Shown here in pieces: positions 1 through 6,208 of a stretch of 6,626 nt of DNA. Every line of letters begins with the position of its first letter. The stretch's first letter is position 1. A model generated the notes under the pieces. It was not told the origin of the DNA. It made no database searches and saw only the letters and a program-made list of their open reading frames with translations. Source of the DNA: Anaerolineae bacterium (GTDB lineage: Bacteria; Chloroflexota; Anaerolineae; JACIWR01); assembly GCA_021162125.1 (NCBI GenBank), contig JAGGZG010000346.1, forward strand, positions 1 through 6,626. The letters are read 5' to 3'. A program made the position numbers and the translations under genes.

Positions 1-2
1 AG

Positions 3-35
3 CGCCTGGGGCTGACCTCGGACTCCGAGCAGTAA
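3..35 (+). CDS. possible C-terminal tail of an upstream gene (partial)
   Basis: The frame starting at base 3 is open from the window edge to a TAA at 33-35 and reads RLGLTSDSEQ. It ends eight bases before a strong palindrome, which fits the end of a gene. Only eleven codons are visible. Another frame (bases 2-58) is also open from the edge, and a minus-strand gene cannot be excluded. No function can be assigned. Confidence 0.25.
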   Translation, partial: RLGLTSDSEQ

Positions 36-42
36 CGAATCA

Positions 43-73
43 GGTGCCCGGCACCTAAAAAGTGCCGGGCACC
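43..73. repeat. perfect 12-bp inverted repeat (REP-like palindrome)
   Basis: GGTGCCCGGCAC at 43-54 is the exact reverse complement of GTGCCGGGCACC at 62-73, with a 7-base A-rich loop (CTAAAAA). Each arm is itself nearly self-complementary around its centre, so the element can fold as one long hairpin or two short ones. No T-run follows, so it is not a typical Rho-independent terminator, although it may still stabilise a 3' end of the preceding message. The form resembles extragenic palindromes scattered through bacterial genomes. Only one copy lies in this window, and it is unrelated to the array at the other end. Confidence 0.8.
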
Positions 74-95
74 GTCACGGGGCAAGGGCGGCTGT

Positions 96-254
96 CTGTG
101 GGTCTTGATAGCCTGGTTCACCTGGCCCTTTGGCCTGCTGGCCTATTTCCTGACGTTCACCAAAGGCGACCCGGCGAAGATGTGCGTCAGTGGCAAACCG
201 GGCTATCGCGGCTGCAACCTTGTCAATGCACGCTATGACCGGCAGAGATTGTAG
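96..254 (+). pseudogene. small membrane-protein fragment without a clear start
   Basis: One frame is open from base 36, just after the upstream TAA, to a TAG at 252-254. From about base 99 it reads as a natural membrane protein: WVLIAWFTWPFGLLAYFLTF (bases 99-158) is one hydrophobic helix, followed by a charged tail with TKGDPAK and two later cysteines. The part before base 96 runs through the palindrome and does not look coding. No ATG occurs before the helix; only CTG at 96 or TTG at 105 could start it, below a purine-rich GGGGCAAGGGCGG. The simplest reading is the 3' remnant of a small membrane protein whose start was lost. A functional short gene with a non-ATG start is the alternative. 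Confidence 0.35.
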
Positions 255-292
255 TCTGACCCGCAGCCTGTGGTGGATGTCGGACTACGAAC

Positions 293-297
293 GGGAG
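293..297 (+). promoter_or_regulatory. ribosome binding site deciding the start at 307
   Basis: GGGAG at 293-297 lies nine bases before the ATG at 307. The frame stays open back to a GTG at 190 and an ATG at 277, but neither has a comparable Shine-Dalgarno. The extra residues encoded by 190-306 also overlap the small membrane frame that ends at 254. This favours the 307 start. Confidence 0.55.
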
Positions 298-306
298 AAA
301 TGGTCA

Positions 307-1332
307 ATGGACGATGAAAATAGTTTGACAACTCAACCTACGCTCGATATAGACACAACTCGGCTATATGGAGACTTTACCAAGCTGGGTGAAGAGCGAA
401 GACAGAGAGTTGTCCACCTGCTCCGACAAGTGCCCGCAGTAGTCGAGGTGATGGATAAACTGGTGAGAGACAAGACCTATCGAGTAGTGATTCCCCCAGA
501 AGTCTTGAAACAGTTAAAGAAAGGAGCCGCTGGCTGGGATCACCGCACGGGAGGGTTGCTTGGCGTTACTATCCGTGACAACGAAACAGGGAAATTCGTC
601 TGCCAGGTAAGTCTCAAGGAAATCTCCCCGGAGCTTCTCTCATCCATCAATCAACTCGCGATTCAGCACGCACTGGCAGAGATTGTGCAACGTTTGGAAG
701 TCATTGATCAGAAGATCACCGATGTTTTGCAGGGACAGCGGAATGACCGCTTGGCAATCGTTAAAAGTGGAGTAGATCTCTACCAGCAAGCTATTGAGGC
801 TACTGACCTGGAAACCCGCCGCCAACTCCTGGTGAGTGCAATTGAGCAACTCAACGAGGGACGCCAGCGTTTGATATTGACTTTGGAAACTGATGCTCAG
901 TTTATTAATAAGATTCCTCACGAGCCCTGGCGATTAATGTTCCAATCGATCGTTCAAGATATACCCCAACACGTCGAAAGAAAGTCCATAGACGTACAGA
1001 AGGCATTCCAAGCCATTCTCATAGCTTCACACGTGCTGATTTTGGCGTACCAAGAATTGGGAGAGCAAAAGGCCCTCCGGATCTCTTTGCAGCCGTTGGA
1101 AGAAACCGTACGTGAGGTTGGAGCAAAGGGGGCGCAGATTGCTCGTTGGCTTCCTTACAATCCTTCCAACCCACCAGAGGAACTCTGGCATCGCAGCCTC
1201 ATGCAACTTGCGGATGGCATTGCGTATGCAGGCGAGCAACTGAAGGGCACAAAACCAACGCCAATTGAGATAACGTTCACGCCGCTTGAGATTGTAGGAG
1301 GAGAGGCCGAATGGCAAGCCGAACTTGCGTAG
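307..1332 (+). CDS. hypothetical soluble helical protein, 341 aa
   Basis: I do not recognise a named family. No signal peptide or membrane helix is visible, so the protein is probably cytoplasmic. An N-terminal mixed region (about 1-115) includes a stretch VVIPPEVLKQLKKG and a glycine-rich GGLLGVTIRD that looks like a beta hairpin, with one cysteine near residue 99. From about residue 119 it is helical and amphipathic: IQHALAEIVQRLEVIDQKI, then QGQRNDR near 142, consistent with a short coiled coil followed by an all-helical bundle to about 290. The C-terminus is a proline-rich, acidic tail. The last 22 bases overlap the zinc-ribbon gene, so the two are probably co-translated. Base composition is lower in GC than the genes from 1545 on (28 of 60 G+C at 661-720 against 44 of 60 at 2161-2220), suggesting a different history. 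The coding call is firm; function is unknown. Confidence 0.8.
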   Translation: MDDENSLTTQPTLDIDTTRLYGDFTKLGEERRQRVVHLLRQVPAVVEVMDKLVRDKTYRVVIPPEVLKQLKKGAAGWDHRTGGLLGVTIRDNETGKFVCQVSLKEISPELLSSINQLAIQHALAEIVQRLEVIDQKITDVLQGQRNDRLAIVKSGVDLYQQAIEATDLETRRQLLVSAIEQLNEGRQRLILTLETDAQFINKIPHEPWRLMFQSIVQDIPQHVERKSIDVQKAFQAILIASHVLILAYQELGEQKALRISLQPLEETVREVGAKGAQIARWLPYNPSNPPEELWHRSLMQLADGIAYAGEQLKGTKPTPIEITFTPLEIVGGEAEWQAELA

Positions 1333-1517
1333 AGTGCGGTAGGCCACTCCAGGAAGGGGAAGGCGAATACTGCCCACACTGTTTGTCCAAACGCGCACAG
1401 AAAGTACGGAATGCAAGCGGAGTTACTGCGGCAATAATGGCTGTAGTAGGTGCAATAGGTGCAGTAGTAATGGCTGTAGTGTCTATAATCGAGTGGATAC
1501 AAGGACGCAAGGATTAA
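1311..1517 (+). CDS. zinc-ribbon protein with one C-terminal membrane helix, 68 aa
   Basis: The short protein has two CxxC knuckles, C6-x2-C9 and C21-x2-C24, spaced as in zinc-ribbon domains; the second reads YCPHC. A basic linker (KRAQKVR, 27-33) is followed by one hydrophobic Ala/Val/Gly/Ile helix at about 38-60 and a short charged tail. By the positive-inside rule the zinc ribbon is probably cytoplasmic and the protein a small membrane-anchored adaptor. The ATG at 1311 is preceded by a strong AGGAGGAG at 1296-1303 and overlaps the upstream gene by 22 bases, which implies coupling. The helix is encoded partly by a 12-base direct repeat (1436-1447 and 1469-1480), giving MAVV twice. The partner is unknown; the neighbour at 307-1332 is the obvious candidate. 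Confidence 0.8.
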   Translation: MASRTCVECGRPLQEGEGEYCPHCLSKRAQKVRNASGVTAAIMAVVGAIGAVVMAVVSIIEWIQGRKD

Positions 1518-1544
1518 CTCAACCTTGAGGGAGATGGGGCACAA

Positions 1545-2774
1545 ATGACAATGGATAGAACCCGATTGATCTTCTTCGTCATCATCGGCGTGGCCTTGCT
1601 GGTCGTGGTCTGCGGCCTGGCGATCAGCCTGCTGCCCCGCATCACAGGCTCGCTGGGACCAGCGCCCACGCCAACGCCAAACCCCGCCGAGGAGACATTG
1701 GAGGTGCGCGTGGTGTGTGCCCTGCCGGTGGAACCCTGGATCACGGAGGCGGCCAGGCAGTTCAATGCCGAGGGCCACACCCTGGAGGGACACCCCATCC
1801 ACGTGGAGATCATCCCCATGGATGGCCTAGCCGCCATGGGCCGCTACGAGCGAGAGGAGTTCGGCACGGAGGAGAACCCTTATCCCACCGCCTGGATACC
1901 GGACAATCGCTATCTGGTGGAGTTGGTCAACGCCACGTACAAGGACCTGCGGGGCCGCGACGTGTTCCTCACCGACGGGGAGTACCGGGCACGACCCATC
2001 GCTGTCTCCCTCTTTGCCTGGGGCATCTACGCCAGCCGCGAGGAGGTACTGCGCGAGAAGTACGGCGAGATTGACTGGCACGCCATCCACGACGCGGCCA
2101 CGGCCAAAGGCGGCTGGCCAGAGCTGGGCGGCGACCCCAGTTGGGGCTACTTCAAGCTGGTGGTGCCCAACCCGCGCAAGAACGTCGGCGGACTGGCGGC
2201 GATGGTCGCCGCCGCCGGAGAGTACCACGACAAAAACGTCATCGGCGTGGAGGACGTGACCGATCCCGCTTTCCAAGAGTGGCTGGGCGAACTGATGGGC
2301 GCGGTGACCGACTTCTCCAGCCTGGGAGCCTACTCTGTGGAGAATCTGGCCCTCTTCGGCTACTCCATGGGCGACGGCGGTCAGCTCCTGGAGAGTGACC
2401 TGCTGGTGAACATGCAGGGCATCCAGACCCGCTGGGCCGACCCGCTGGTCATCGTTTATCCCAAATACGTCACCTGGTTCGACTTCCCGTTCACGGTGTG
2501 GATGGGCCCGGAGACCACGGCTCAGGAGAAGAACGCTGCACTGGAGTTCGAGAAATATCTGCTCTCCACAGAGGTACAACAGCAGGCCGTGAAACGGGGC
2601 CTGCGCCCGGCGAACCCGAACGTGCCCCTCGATGGGCCAGATAGTTTGTTTGTGAAATGGCAATCCCAGGGAGCGATGGTCATTGTCCCCCGGGCCACGG
2701 CCATGCGTTCGCCAGATCGCGACGTGTTGCTCGCTCTCCTGCGCTGGTTCGATCTGAACGTGGCGCAGCGCTAG
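1545..2774 (+). CDS. membrane-anchored substrate-binding-like protein, 409 aa
   Basis: The N-terminus has two basic residues, then one long hydrophobic helix (about 8-30), then a Pro/Thr linker (PAPTPTPNP, 39-47). The rest should lie outside the membrane on a short tether. C23 is not in a lipobox, so a plain transmembrane anchor is likelier than a lipoprotein. Residues from about 52 to the end look like a periplasmic-binding type II fold: a beta strand opening (LEVRVV), the NRYLVEL segment, a GGLAAM segment, VYPK at 304-307 and GPDS at 364-367. VYPK and GPDS recur at almost the same spacing in the next gene, so the two are probably paralogues; this one lacks the VWA domain. No transporter permease or ATPase gene is near, so uptake is not implied. 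ATG 1545 has GAGGGAG/GGGG upstream; ATG 1551 is an in-frame alternative. The gap to the next gene is 11 bases. Confidence 0.85.
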   Translation: MTMDRTRLIFFVIIGVALLVVVCGLAISLLPRITGSLGPAPTPTPNPAEETLEVRVVCALPVEPWITEAARQFNAEGHTLEGHPIHVEIIPMDGLAAMGRYEREEFGTEENPYPTAWIPDNRYLVELVNATYKDLRGRDVFLTDGEYRARPIAVSLFAWGIYASREEVLREKYGEIDWHAIHDAATAKGGWPELGGDPSWGYFKLVVPNPRKNVGGLAAMVAAAGEYHDKNVIGVEDVTDPAFQEWLGELMGAVTDFSSLGAYSVENLALFGYSMGDGGQLLESDLLVNMQGIQTRWADPLVIVYPKYVTWFDFPFTVWMGPETTAQEKNAALEFEKYLLSTEVQQQAVKRGLRPANPNVPLDGPDSLFVKWQSQGAMVIVPRATAMRSPDRDVLLALLRWFDLNVAQR

Positions 2775-2780
2775 GAGGTG
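2773..2780 (+). promoter_or_regulatory. strong ribosome binding site setting a GTG start at 2786
   Basis: AGGAGGTG overlaps the stop codon of the previous gene (TAG at 2772-2774) and stands seven bases (AGGAGG to GTG) before the GTG at 2786. The same frame is open upstream to an ATG at 2657, but that extension would lie inside the previous gene, has no comparable site, and would place about 43 residues of unrelated Arg/Ser-rich sequence before the membrane helix. The GTG start is therefore preferred, and the two genes are probably translationally coupled. Confidence 0.85.
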
Positions 2781-2785
2781 AAAAC

Positions 2786-4480
2786 GTGAAACGCAGACGA
2801 ACCTCTGGCACAATCTCCGTCCTCGCCGGCCTGCTGGGCCTGCTGGCCGCCGTGTTCATCGGCTGCTGCTCCTGCTGGGGCGTGTTCGATAAGCTGGTCC
2901 CATCGAGTAAAGGCACACCGACGCCCGCCCGCAGCCAGGCAACCCTGCGATTGGCCTATTCCCCGGAGAAAGAGCCGCTGATCAATGAACTGGTCACCGG
3001 ATTCAACGCCCTGGGCCTGACCACCCCCGACGGCCAGCCAATGACCGTGGAGACCGTGCAACTGGAGCCCGACGTGATGATCCAGGGCGCGCTGGCGGGC
3101 GATTTCCAGGCCATGACCCCCGACTCCTCCATCTGGCTGGATCAGTTGGACCGCGCCTGGCAGGAGCAGACCGGAAGTGAATCGCCACTGGTGGGGCAGA
3201 CCGAGCGTTACGCCATCTCGCCGATAGTTATCGCCATGTGGGCGGACGTAGCGCAGAGCATGGGCTATCCGGCGCAGCCTGTGGGCTGGCTGGACATCCT
3301 GGCCCGCGCCCAGAGCGATCCTAACTTCGGGTGGAGCCACCCATCGACCACGACGGCCAGCGGTCTGCTGGCCACCCTGGCCGAGTTCTACGCTGGCGCG
3401 GGCAAAACCCGTGGCCTGACCGAGGAGGACGTCCAGCGCCAGGCTACCCTGGACTACGTGGCCGCCATCGAGAAGACAGTGCGCCACTACGGAGAAGGGG
3501 AGTGGGCCCTGGTGCAACGTCTGCTCAGCGGGGGGCGCGGTGATTTGGATGCCTTCATCTGCCAGGAGCAGTTGGTCATCTATTACAATCAACAAGCAGG
3601 TGCCTCCGGTGGTCCCACACTGGTGGCCGTTTACCCCAAAGAGGGCTCGCTGTGGGAGGACCATCCCCTGGCCCTGTTGGAGACACCGGATTTGACCGCC
3701 AACCAGCGGCTGGTCTTCGGCCGCTTCGTCGAGTATCTGCAATCCCCTGAGACGCAGAAGCGCGTGCTGACCCACGGCTATCGGCCCACCGACCTGAGCA
3801 TCCCCCTGAGCGGGCCGGATTCGCCTTTCAGCTCGGCCTATGGCGTGGACCCCACCCAGCCGCAGACGGCGCTCCAGGTGCCCGGCCCGGCGGTGGTGCA
3901 GGTGGTACAGGACGTATGGTGGTACACCAAGCGCCATACCAACGTCTACCTGGTGGTGGACACTTCGGGCAGCATGGAGGGCGAGAAGCTGGAAAGCGCC
4001 CAGGAAGCCCTGCGCATCTTCGTCGAGCAGATCAAGGGTGACTTGGAACGGGTGGGGCTCATCGAGTTCGCCAGCGAGGTGTACGACGTGGTCGAGATGG
4101 ACGAACTGGGCAAAAACCGCGAGGCGCTGATGGAGGGCATTGACGGCCTGTGGGCCGGCGGCGATACGGCTCTGCTGGACGGGGTACAGGTAGCCTACGA
4201 CCGCCTGCAAAAGCGAGGCGATACGGAGCGCATCAACGCCATCGTGGTCATGACCGACGGGCTGGAGAATAATTCTTCCATCGACCTGTATGATCTGATT
4301 GCAGAGATAGAAGAAAAGAATGCCCAGGGTGTGCCCGTGGTCGTGTTTTGCATCGCCTACGGCGACGACGCCGACATGGACACCCTGCGGGCGATTGCCG
4401 AGGCCAGCGGTGGCGACGTGCGCCGGGGTGACCCAGAGACGATCCGTCAGTTGTACAAGATTCTGTCCACGTACTTCTAG
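2786..4480 (+). CDS. substrate-binding and VWA domain-containing membrane protein, 564 aa
   Basis: A basic N-terminus (KRRR) leads into a hydrophobic helix at about 10-28, ending in a cysteine cluster (C27, C28, C30). FIGC is only a poor lipobox, so lipidation is possible but uncertain. A short Pro/Thr linker follows. Residues about 52-370 look like a type II substrate-binding fold (SBP_bac_11-like), with VYPK at 282-285 and GPDS at 343-346. Residues about 388-560 are a von Willebrand A domain. Its metal site is complete: DTSGS at 392-396 (DxSxS), T461 in GGDTALLDG, and D491 in MTDG. VWA domains with this site bind a divalent metal and mediate protein contacts, so an extracytoplasmic adaptor or sensor role is inferred. 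Proteins of this architecture are known as 'substrate-binding and VWA domain-containing'; their ligand is not known to me. The gene follows its single-domain paralogue directly. Confidence 0.92.
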   Translation: MKRRRTSGTISVLAGLLGLLAAVFIGCCSCWGVFDKLVPSSKGTPTPARSQATLRLAYSPEKEPLINELVTGFNALGLTTPDGQPMTVETVQLEPDVMIQGALAGDFQAMTPDSSIWLDQLDRAWQEQTGSESPLVGQTERYAISPIVIAMWADVAQSMGYPAQPVGWLDILARAQSDPNFGWSHPSTTTASGLLATLAEFYAGAGKTRGLTEEDVQRQATLDYVAAIEKTVRHYGEGEWALVQRLLSGGRGDLDAFICQEQLVIYYNQQAGASGGPTLVAVYPKEGSLWEDHPLALLETPDLTANQRLVFGRFVEYLQSPETQKRVLTHGYRPTDLSIPLSGPDSPFSSAYGVDPTQPQTALQVPGPAVVQVVQDVWWYTKRHTNVYLVVDTSGSMEGEKLESAQEALRIFVEQIKGDLERVGLIEFASEVYDVVEMDELGKNREALMEGIDGLWAGGDTALLDGVQVAYDRLQKRGDTERINAIVVMTDGLENNSSIDLYDLIAEIEEKNAQGVPVVVFCIAYGDDADMDTLRAIAEASGGDVRRGDPETIRQLYKILSTYF

Positions 4481-4481
4481 T

Positions 4482-4502
4482 GCAGGATGCAGGAGGCAGG
4501 AG
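4482..4502. repeat. three tandem heptamers just before the antitoxin gene
   Basis: GCAGGAT (4482-4488), GCAGGAG (4489-4495) and GCAGGAG (4496-4502) stand head to tail between the VWA stop (4478-4480) and the antitoxin start. The last copy supplies the AGGAGGT Shine-Dalgarno at 4498-4504, ten bases before ATG 4515. Heptamer arrays of this kind can gain or lose copies by slippage. Confidence 0.75.
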
Positions 4503-4514
4503 GTGAGGTGTGAG

Positions 4515-4826
4515 ATGAATGAAGGCATTGCCAAAACTATTCCTTTGCTTACTGAACCGTTCGTGCGGATGGGAATTTATAAGACTCAAGAAGAGGCGCT
4601 CAAACAACTGGTCCTCCAACACATCGAGTTGCAAATTGAGGAGGCACGACGAGAAATAGCCCATTTTCAAAGAAAGTACGGGACGGATTTTGAGAAATGG
4701 ACCGAGTCTCTGGTTGGCCGGGCGACAGTGGAGGAGGAAGACGATTGGATGAAGTGGGAATCGGCGCGAGATATGCTGGAGAGTTGGGAAAAAGTGAGAG
4801 CGGAGATTAAGCGGTGCAATGTATGA
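4515..4826 (+). CDS. putative antitoxin paired with a TumE-type toxin, 103 aa
   Basis: A small acidic protein sits directly upstream of a TumE/DUF6516-type toxin and overlaps it by eight bases, the standard antitoxin-first arrangement. The N-terminal part (TIPLLTEPFVRMGIYKTQEEA) resembles the short DNA-binding or dimerisation segments of type II antitoxins, where a 'gi-y-t-eeA' helix is common. A helix then leads to KYGTDFEKW (about 55-63) and EDDWMKWESA (about 75-84), a pattern I associate with antitoxins beside this toxin type. The C-terminal acidic and aromatic part would be the toxin-binding segment. ATG 4515 is used here; an in-frame GTG at 4503 is possible but overlaps the Shine-Dalgarno. 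The gene is clearly AT-richer than the VWA gene before it (26 of 60 G+C at 4621-4680). Autoregulation of the pair is typical of the class, but no operator was identified. Confidence 0.7.
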   Translation: MNEGIAKTIPLLTEPFVRMGIYKTQEEALKQLVLQHIELQIEEARREIAHFQRKYGTDFEKWTESLVGRATVEEEDDWMKWESARDMLESWEKVRAEIKRCNV

Positions 4827-5205
4827 CCAAATCCTGCATATTCTGCGCGAAGTGCCCTGGGTGTCCAATTCGAGGATAATTGAGCTCAAGGTCTATGGAA
4901 GGGGACAGTTTCGAGTTAAGATTCGGGGTGACATCCGCGAGGGTCTGGCTCTGCAAATTTGGATAAACCACAACCCAATGCGCACTCACTATTCCTCTCA
5001 ACTCATGGGCGGGGGAAAGCCGATTCTCAGATGGGACAACGCACCACACCATCCTGAGTTGGGAGAGAACTTTCCTCACCATTTTCATGATCAGGATGGC
5101 GCGTTATCACCCTCCGGGCTGGCAGGCAAGCCCCTACAAGATGTGCGGGAGGTTTTAGACGTGATAGAAAGTTGGGTGAAGCAAAGGGCGGAGGGGCAAT
5201 GGTAA
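4819..5205 (+). CDS. TumE/DUF6516 family toxin, 128 aa
   Basis: The protein carries the hallmark motifs of the TumE (DUF6516) toxin family: RWDNAPHHPE at 71-80 and FPHHFHD at 85-91, rich in conserved histidines and aspartate. Before them is an antiparallel-strand region (IIELKVYGRGQFRVKIRG, then ALQIWI) typical of the family. The C-terminus has a helix near VREVLDVIESWVKQRAEG. TumE-type proteins are toxins of type II toxin-antitoxin pairs and are thought to act on RNA; the histidine motif would be the catalytic or metal-binding part, which is inference here. The length is usual for the family and no key motif is missing, so the toxin is probably intact. It overlaps the antitoxin by eight bases at its start and the next gene by seven at its end. 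Confidence 0.82.
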   Translation: MYDQILHILREVPWVSNSRIIELKVYGRGQFRVKIRGDIREGLALQIWINHNPMRTHYSSQLMGGGKPILRWDNAPHHPELGENFPHHFHDQDGALSPSGLAGKPLQDVREVLDVIESWVKQRAEGQW

Positions 5206-6068
5206 AGCGGAGGGCAAGGTTCGGTGACGAGTTGCGCAGCCGCGCGTTGCGAGCTATGCTGTCCCACGCCTTCTTTCGCTGGGAAAGCGCTGTCACCATC
5301 GCTACTTTCTTCATCGTCCTGCCCGCCCTCACCCTGCTCTTGGGCTCGTCGTGGATTCCCTGGTTGCCGTGGTGGGCCTGGCTTCTCGCCGGCGCAGTGG
5401 CAGAGACGGCGATTGTATGGGCCAGCCTGTCCGACGAGGCCACCGCTGCACGGGTGGTGGCCGAGATGTTCCGCCGCCAGTTCGATCCTCGCGCCCTGCG
5501 CCGGGCGAAATTGCGCGATCGAGTGGAGAAAGCCCTGGAGTATCGAGTTCGCATCGAAGAGGTCGTGCAGCGCACCCAGAAAGGCGTGTTGCGCGAGCAC
5601 CTGATGGAAACCGCCCGCCAGATCACCACCTGGGTTGAACAGGTCTACGCTCTGGCCCAACGGCTGGACGCCTACGAAAGCGATCCGGTGCTGAAGCAAG
5701 ACCTGCGCTCGGTGCCCCTGGCTATTAAGAACTTTCAGGCCCGGCTCGAACTGGAGGACGACGAGTCAGTGCGCGCCCAGTTGCGCGAGACCATCGCCAG
5801 CAAGAAAGCGCAGTGGGCCAATCTCCAGCGGTTGCAGAACGCAATGGAAAAGGCCGAGTACCAACTGGAAAACACCCTGGCGGCGATGGGCACGGTCTAC
5901 GCCCAGTTACAACTCCTGGGAGCCAAGGACGTGGACAGCGGCCGGGCCCAGCGCCTGCGCGAGGACATCGCTGAGCAGGTCGCCGCCTTGCAGGACGTGC
6001 TGGAGACGATGGACGAGGTGTACAAAGGACAGGAGTACTCTATCCATCGGATAAGCGGATCGCTATGA
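5199..6068 (+). CDS. two-helix membrane protein with long coiled coil, 289 aa
   Basis: I do not recognise a named family. A basic N-terminus (KRRARF) is followed by two hydrophobic helices at about 30-48 and 55-76, the second rich in tryptophan (WIPWLPWWAWLL). The pair would form a hairpin with both ends in the cytoplasm. From about residue 80 to the end the protein is charged and helical, with heptad-like Leu/Ala/Val spacing that suggests a coiled coil of roughly 190 residues, broken near 155-170. That layout fits a membrane-tethered scaffold or stress protein. ATG 5199 has GGAGG at 5190-5194 and overlaps the toxin stop (5203-5205). A TTG at 5172 in the same frame has no better site and would add nine residues. 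High GC matches the 1545-4480 genes rather than the toxin-antitoxin pair, so this gene may originally have followed the VWA gene. Confidence 0.82.
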   Translation: MVKRRARFGDELRSRALRAMLSHAFFRWESAVTIATFFIVLPALTLLLGSSWIPWLPWWAWLLAGAVAETAIVWASLSDEATAARVVAEMFRRQFDPRALRRAKLRDRVEKALEYRVRIEEVVQRTQKGVLREHLMETARQITTWVEQVYALAQRLDAYESDPVLKQDLRSVPLAIKNFQARLELEDDESVRAQLRETIASKKAQWANLQRLQNAMEKAEYQLENTLAAMGTVYAQLQLLGAKDVDSGRAQRLREDIAEQVAALQDVLETMDEVYKGQEYSIHRISGSL

Positions 6069-6208
6069 CCTGTGGCGGCGGCTCGCCGTGGCTGCTCCTG
6101 TGGATGGGCAGAGCCGTCCGCCGCTACAAATTGATGTGTACTGAGATAACAACCGGACGGTTCGCTCATTTTTGATCGAGTTTCCGAAATTGCTTCCCAT
6201 TATCAGCT
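6069..6208. other. intergenic stretch between last gene and repeat array
   Basis: No coding frame is convincing here. A small hairpin with a 5-bp stem (CGGCG 6076-6080, CGCCG 6084-6088) lies just after the last stop, and a larger inverted repeat with a T-run follows (see the terminator entry). TTCCCA at 6194-6199 can pair with TGGGAA at 6211-6216 across the array boundary. Nothing else stands out. Confidence 0.6.
6111..6173 (+). terminator. candidate terminator after the gene string
   Basis: GAGCCGTCCG at 6111-6120 can pair with CGGACGGTTC at 6154-6163, ten pairs including one G-U. Five bases later there is a T-run (6169-6173). Position and polarity suit the end of the plus-strand operon. 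The 33-base loop is long and the T-run is short and offset, so it may be a weak or factor-assisted terminator. Confidence 0.4.

Noticed and set aside
220..248. Sigma-70 type promoter with TTGTCA at 220-225
   Set aside because: No acceptable -10 hexamer is found at 16-18 bases (CAGAGA or similar).
190..306. N-terminal extension of the 341-aa protein from GTG 190
   Set aside because: No ribosome binding site at 190; the extension overlaps another plausible frame and looks unlike the rest. ATG 307 has GGGAG at proper spacing.
2657..2785. Extension of the VWA protein into the previous gene
   Set aside because: It would put unrelated residues before the membrane helix; AGGAGGTG and GTG 2786 explain the start better.
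1827..2813. 328-codon open frame on the minus strand opposite the first binding protein
   Set aside because: Same reason: no domain, no ribosome binding site, and the plus-strand protein has an anchor, a linker and paralogue motifs.
2861..2876. Lipoprotein signal at C27 of the VWA protein
   Set aside because: FIGC lacks the usual Leu/Val/Ile at -3 and several cysteines follow; kept only as a possibility in the gene entry.
2771..4534. 587-codon open frame on the minus strand opposite the VWA gene
   Set aside because: It is a shadow of a high-GC gene: its translation is rich in His, Gly and Gln with no domain, while the plus strand encodes a complete VWA metal site.
5897..6169. Minus-strand 90-codon frame crossing the end of the last gene
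   Set aside because: It overlaps the coiled-coil gene and the candidate terminator, has no ribosome binding site, and its composition fits a shadow frame.
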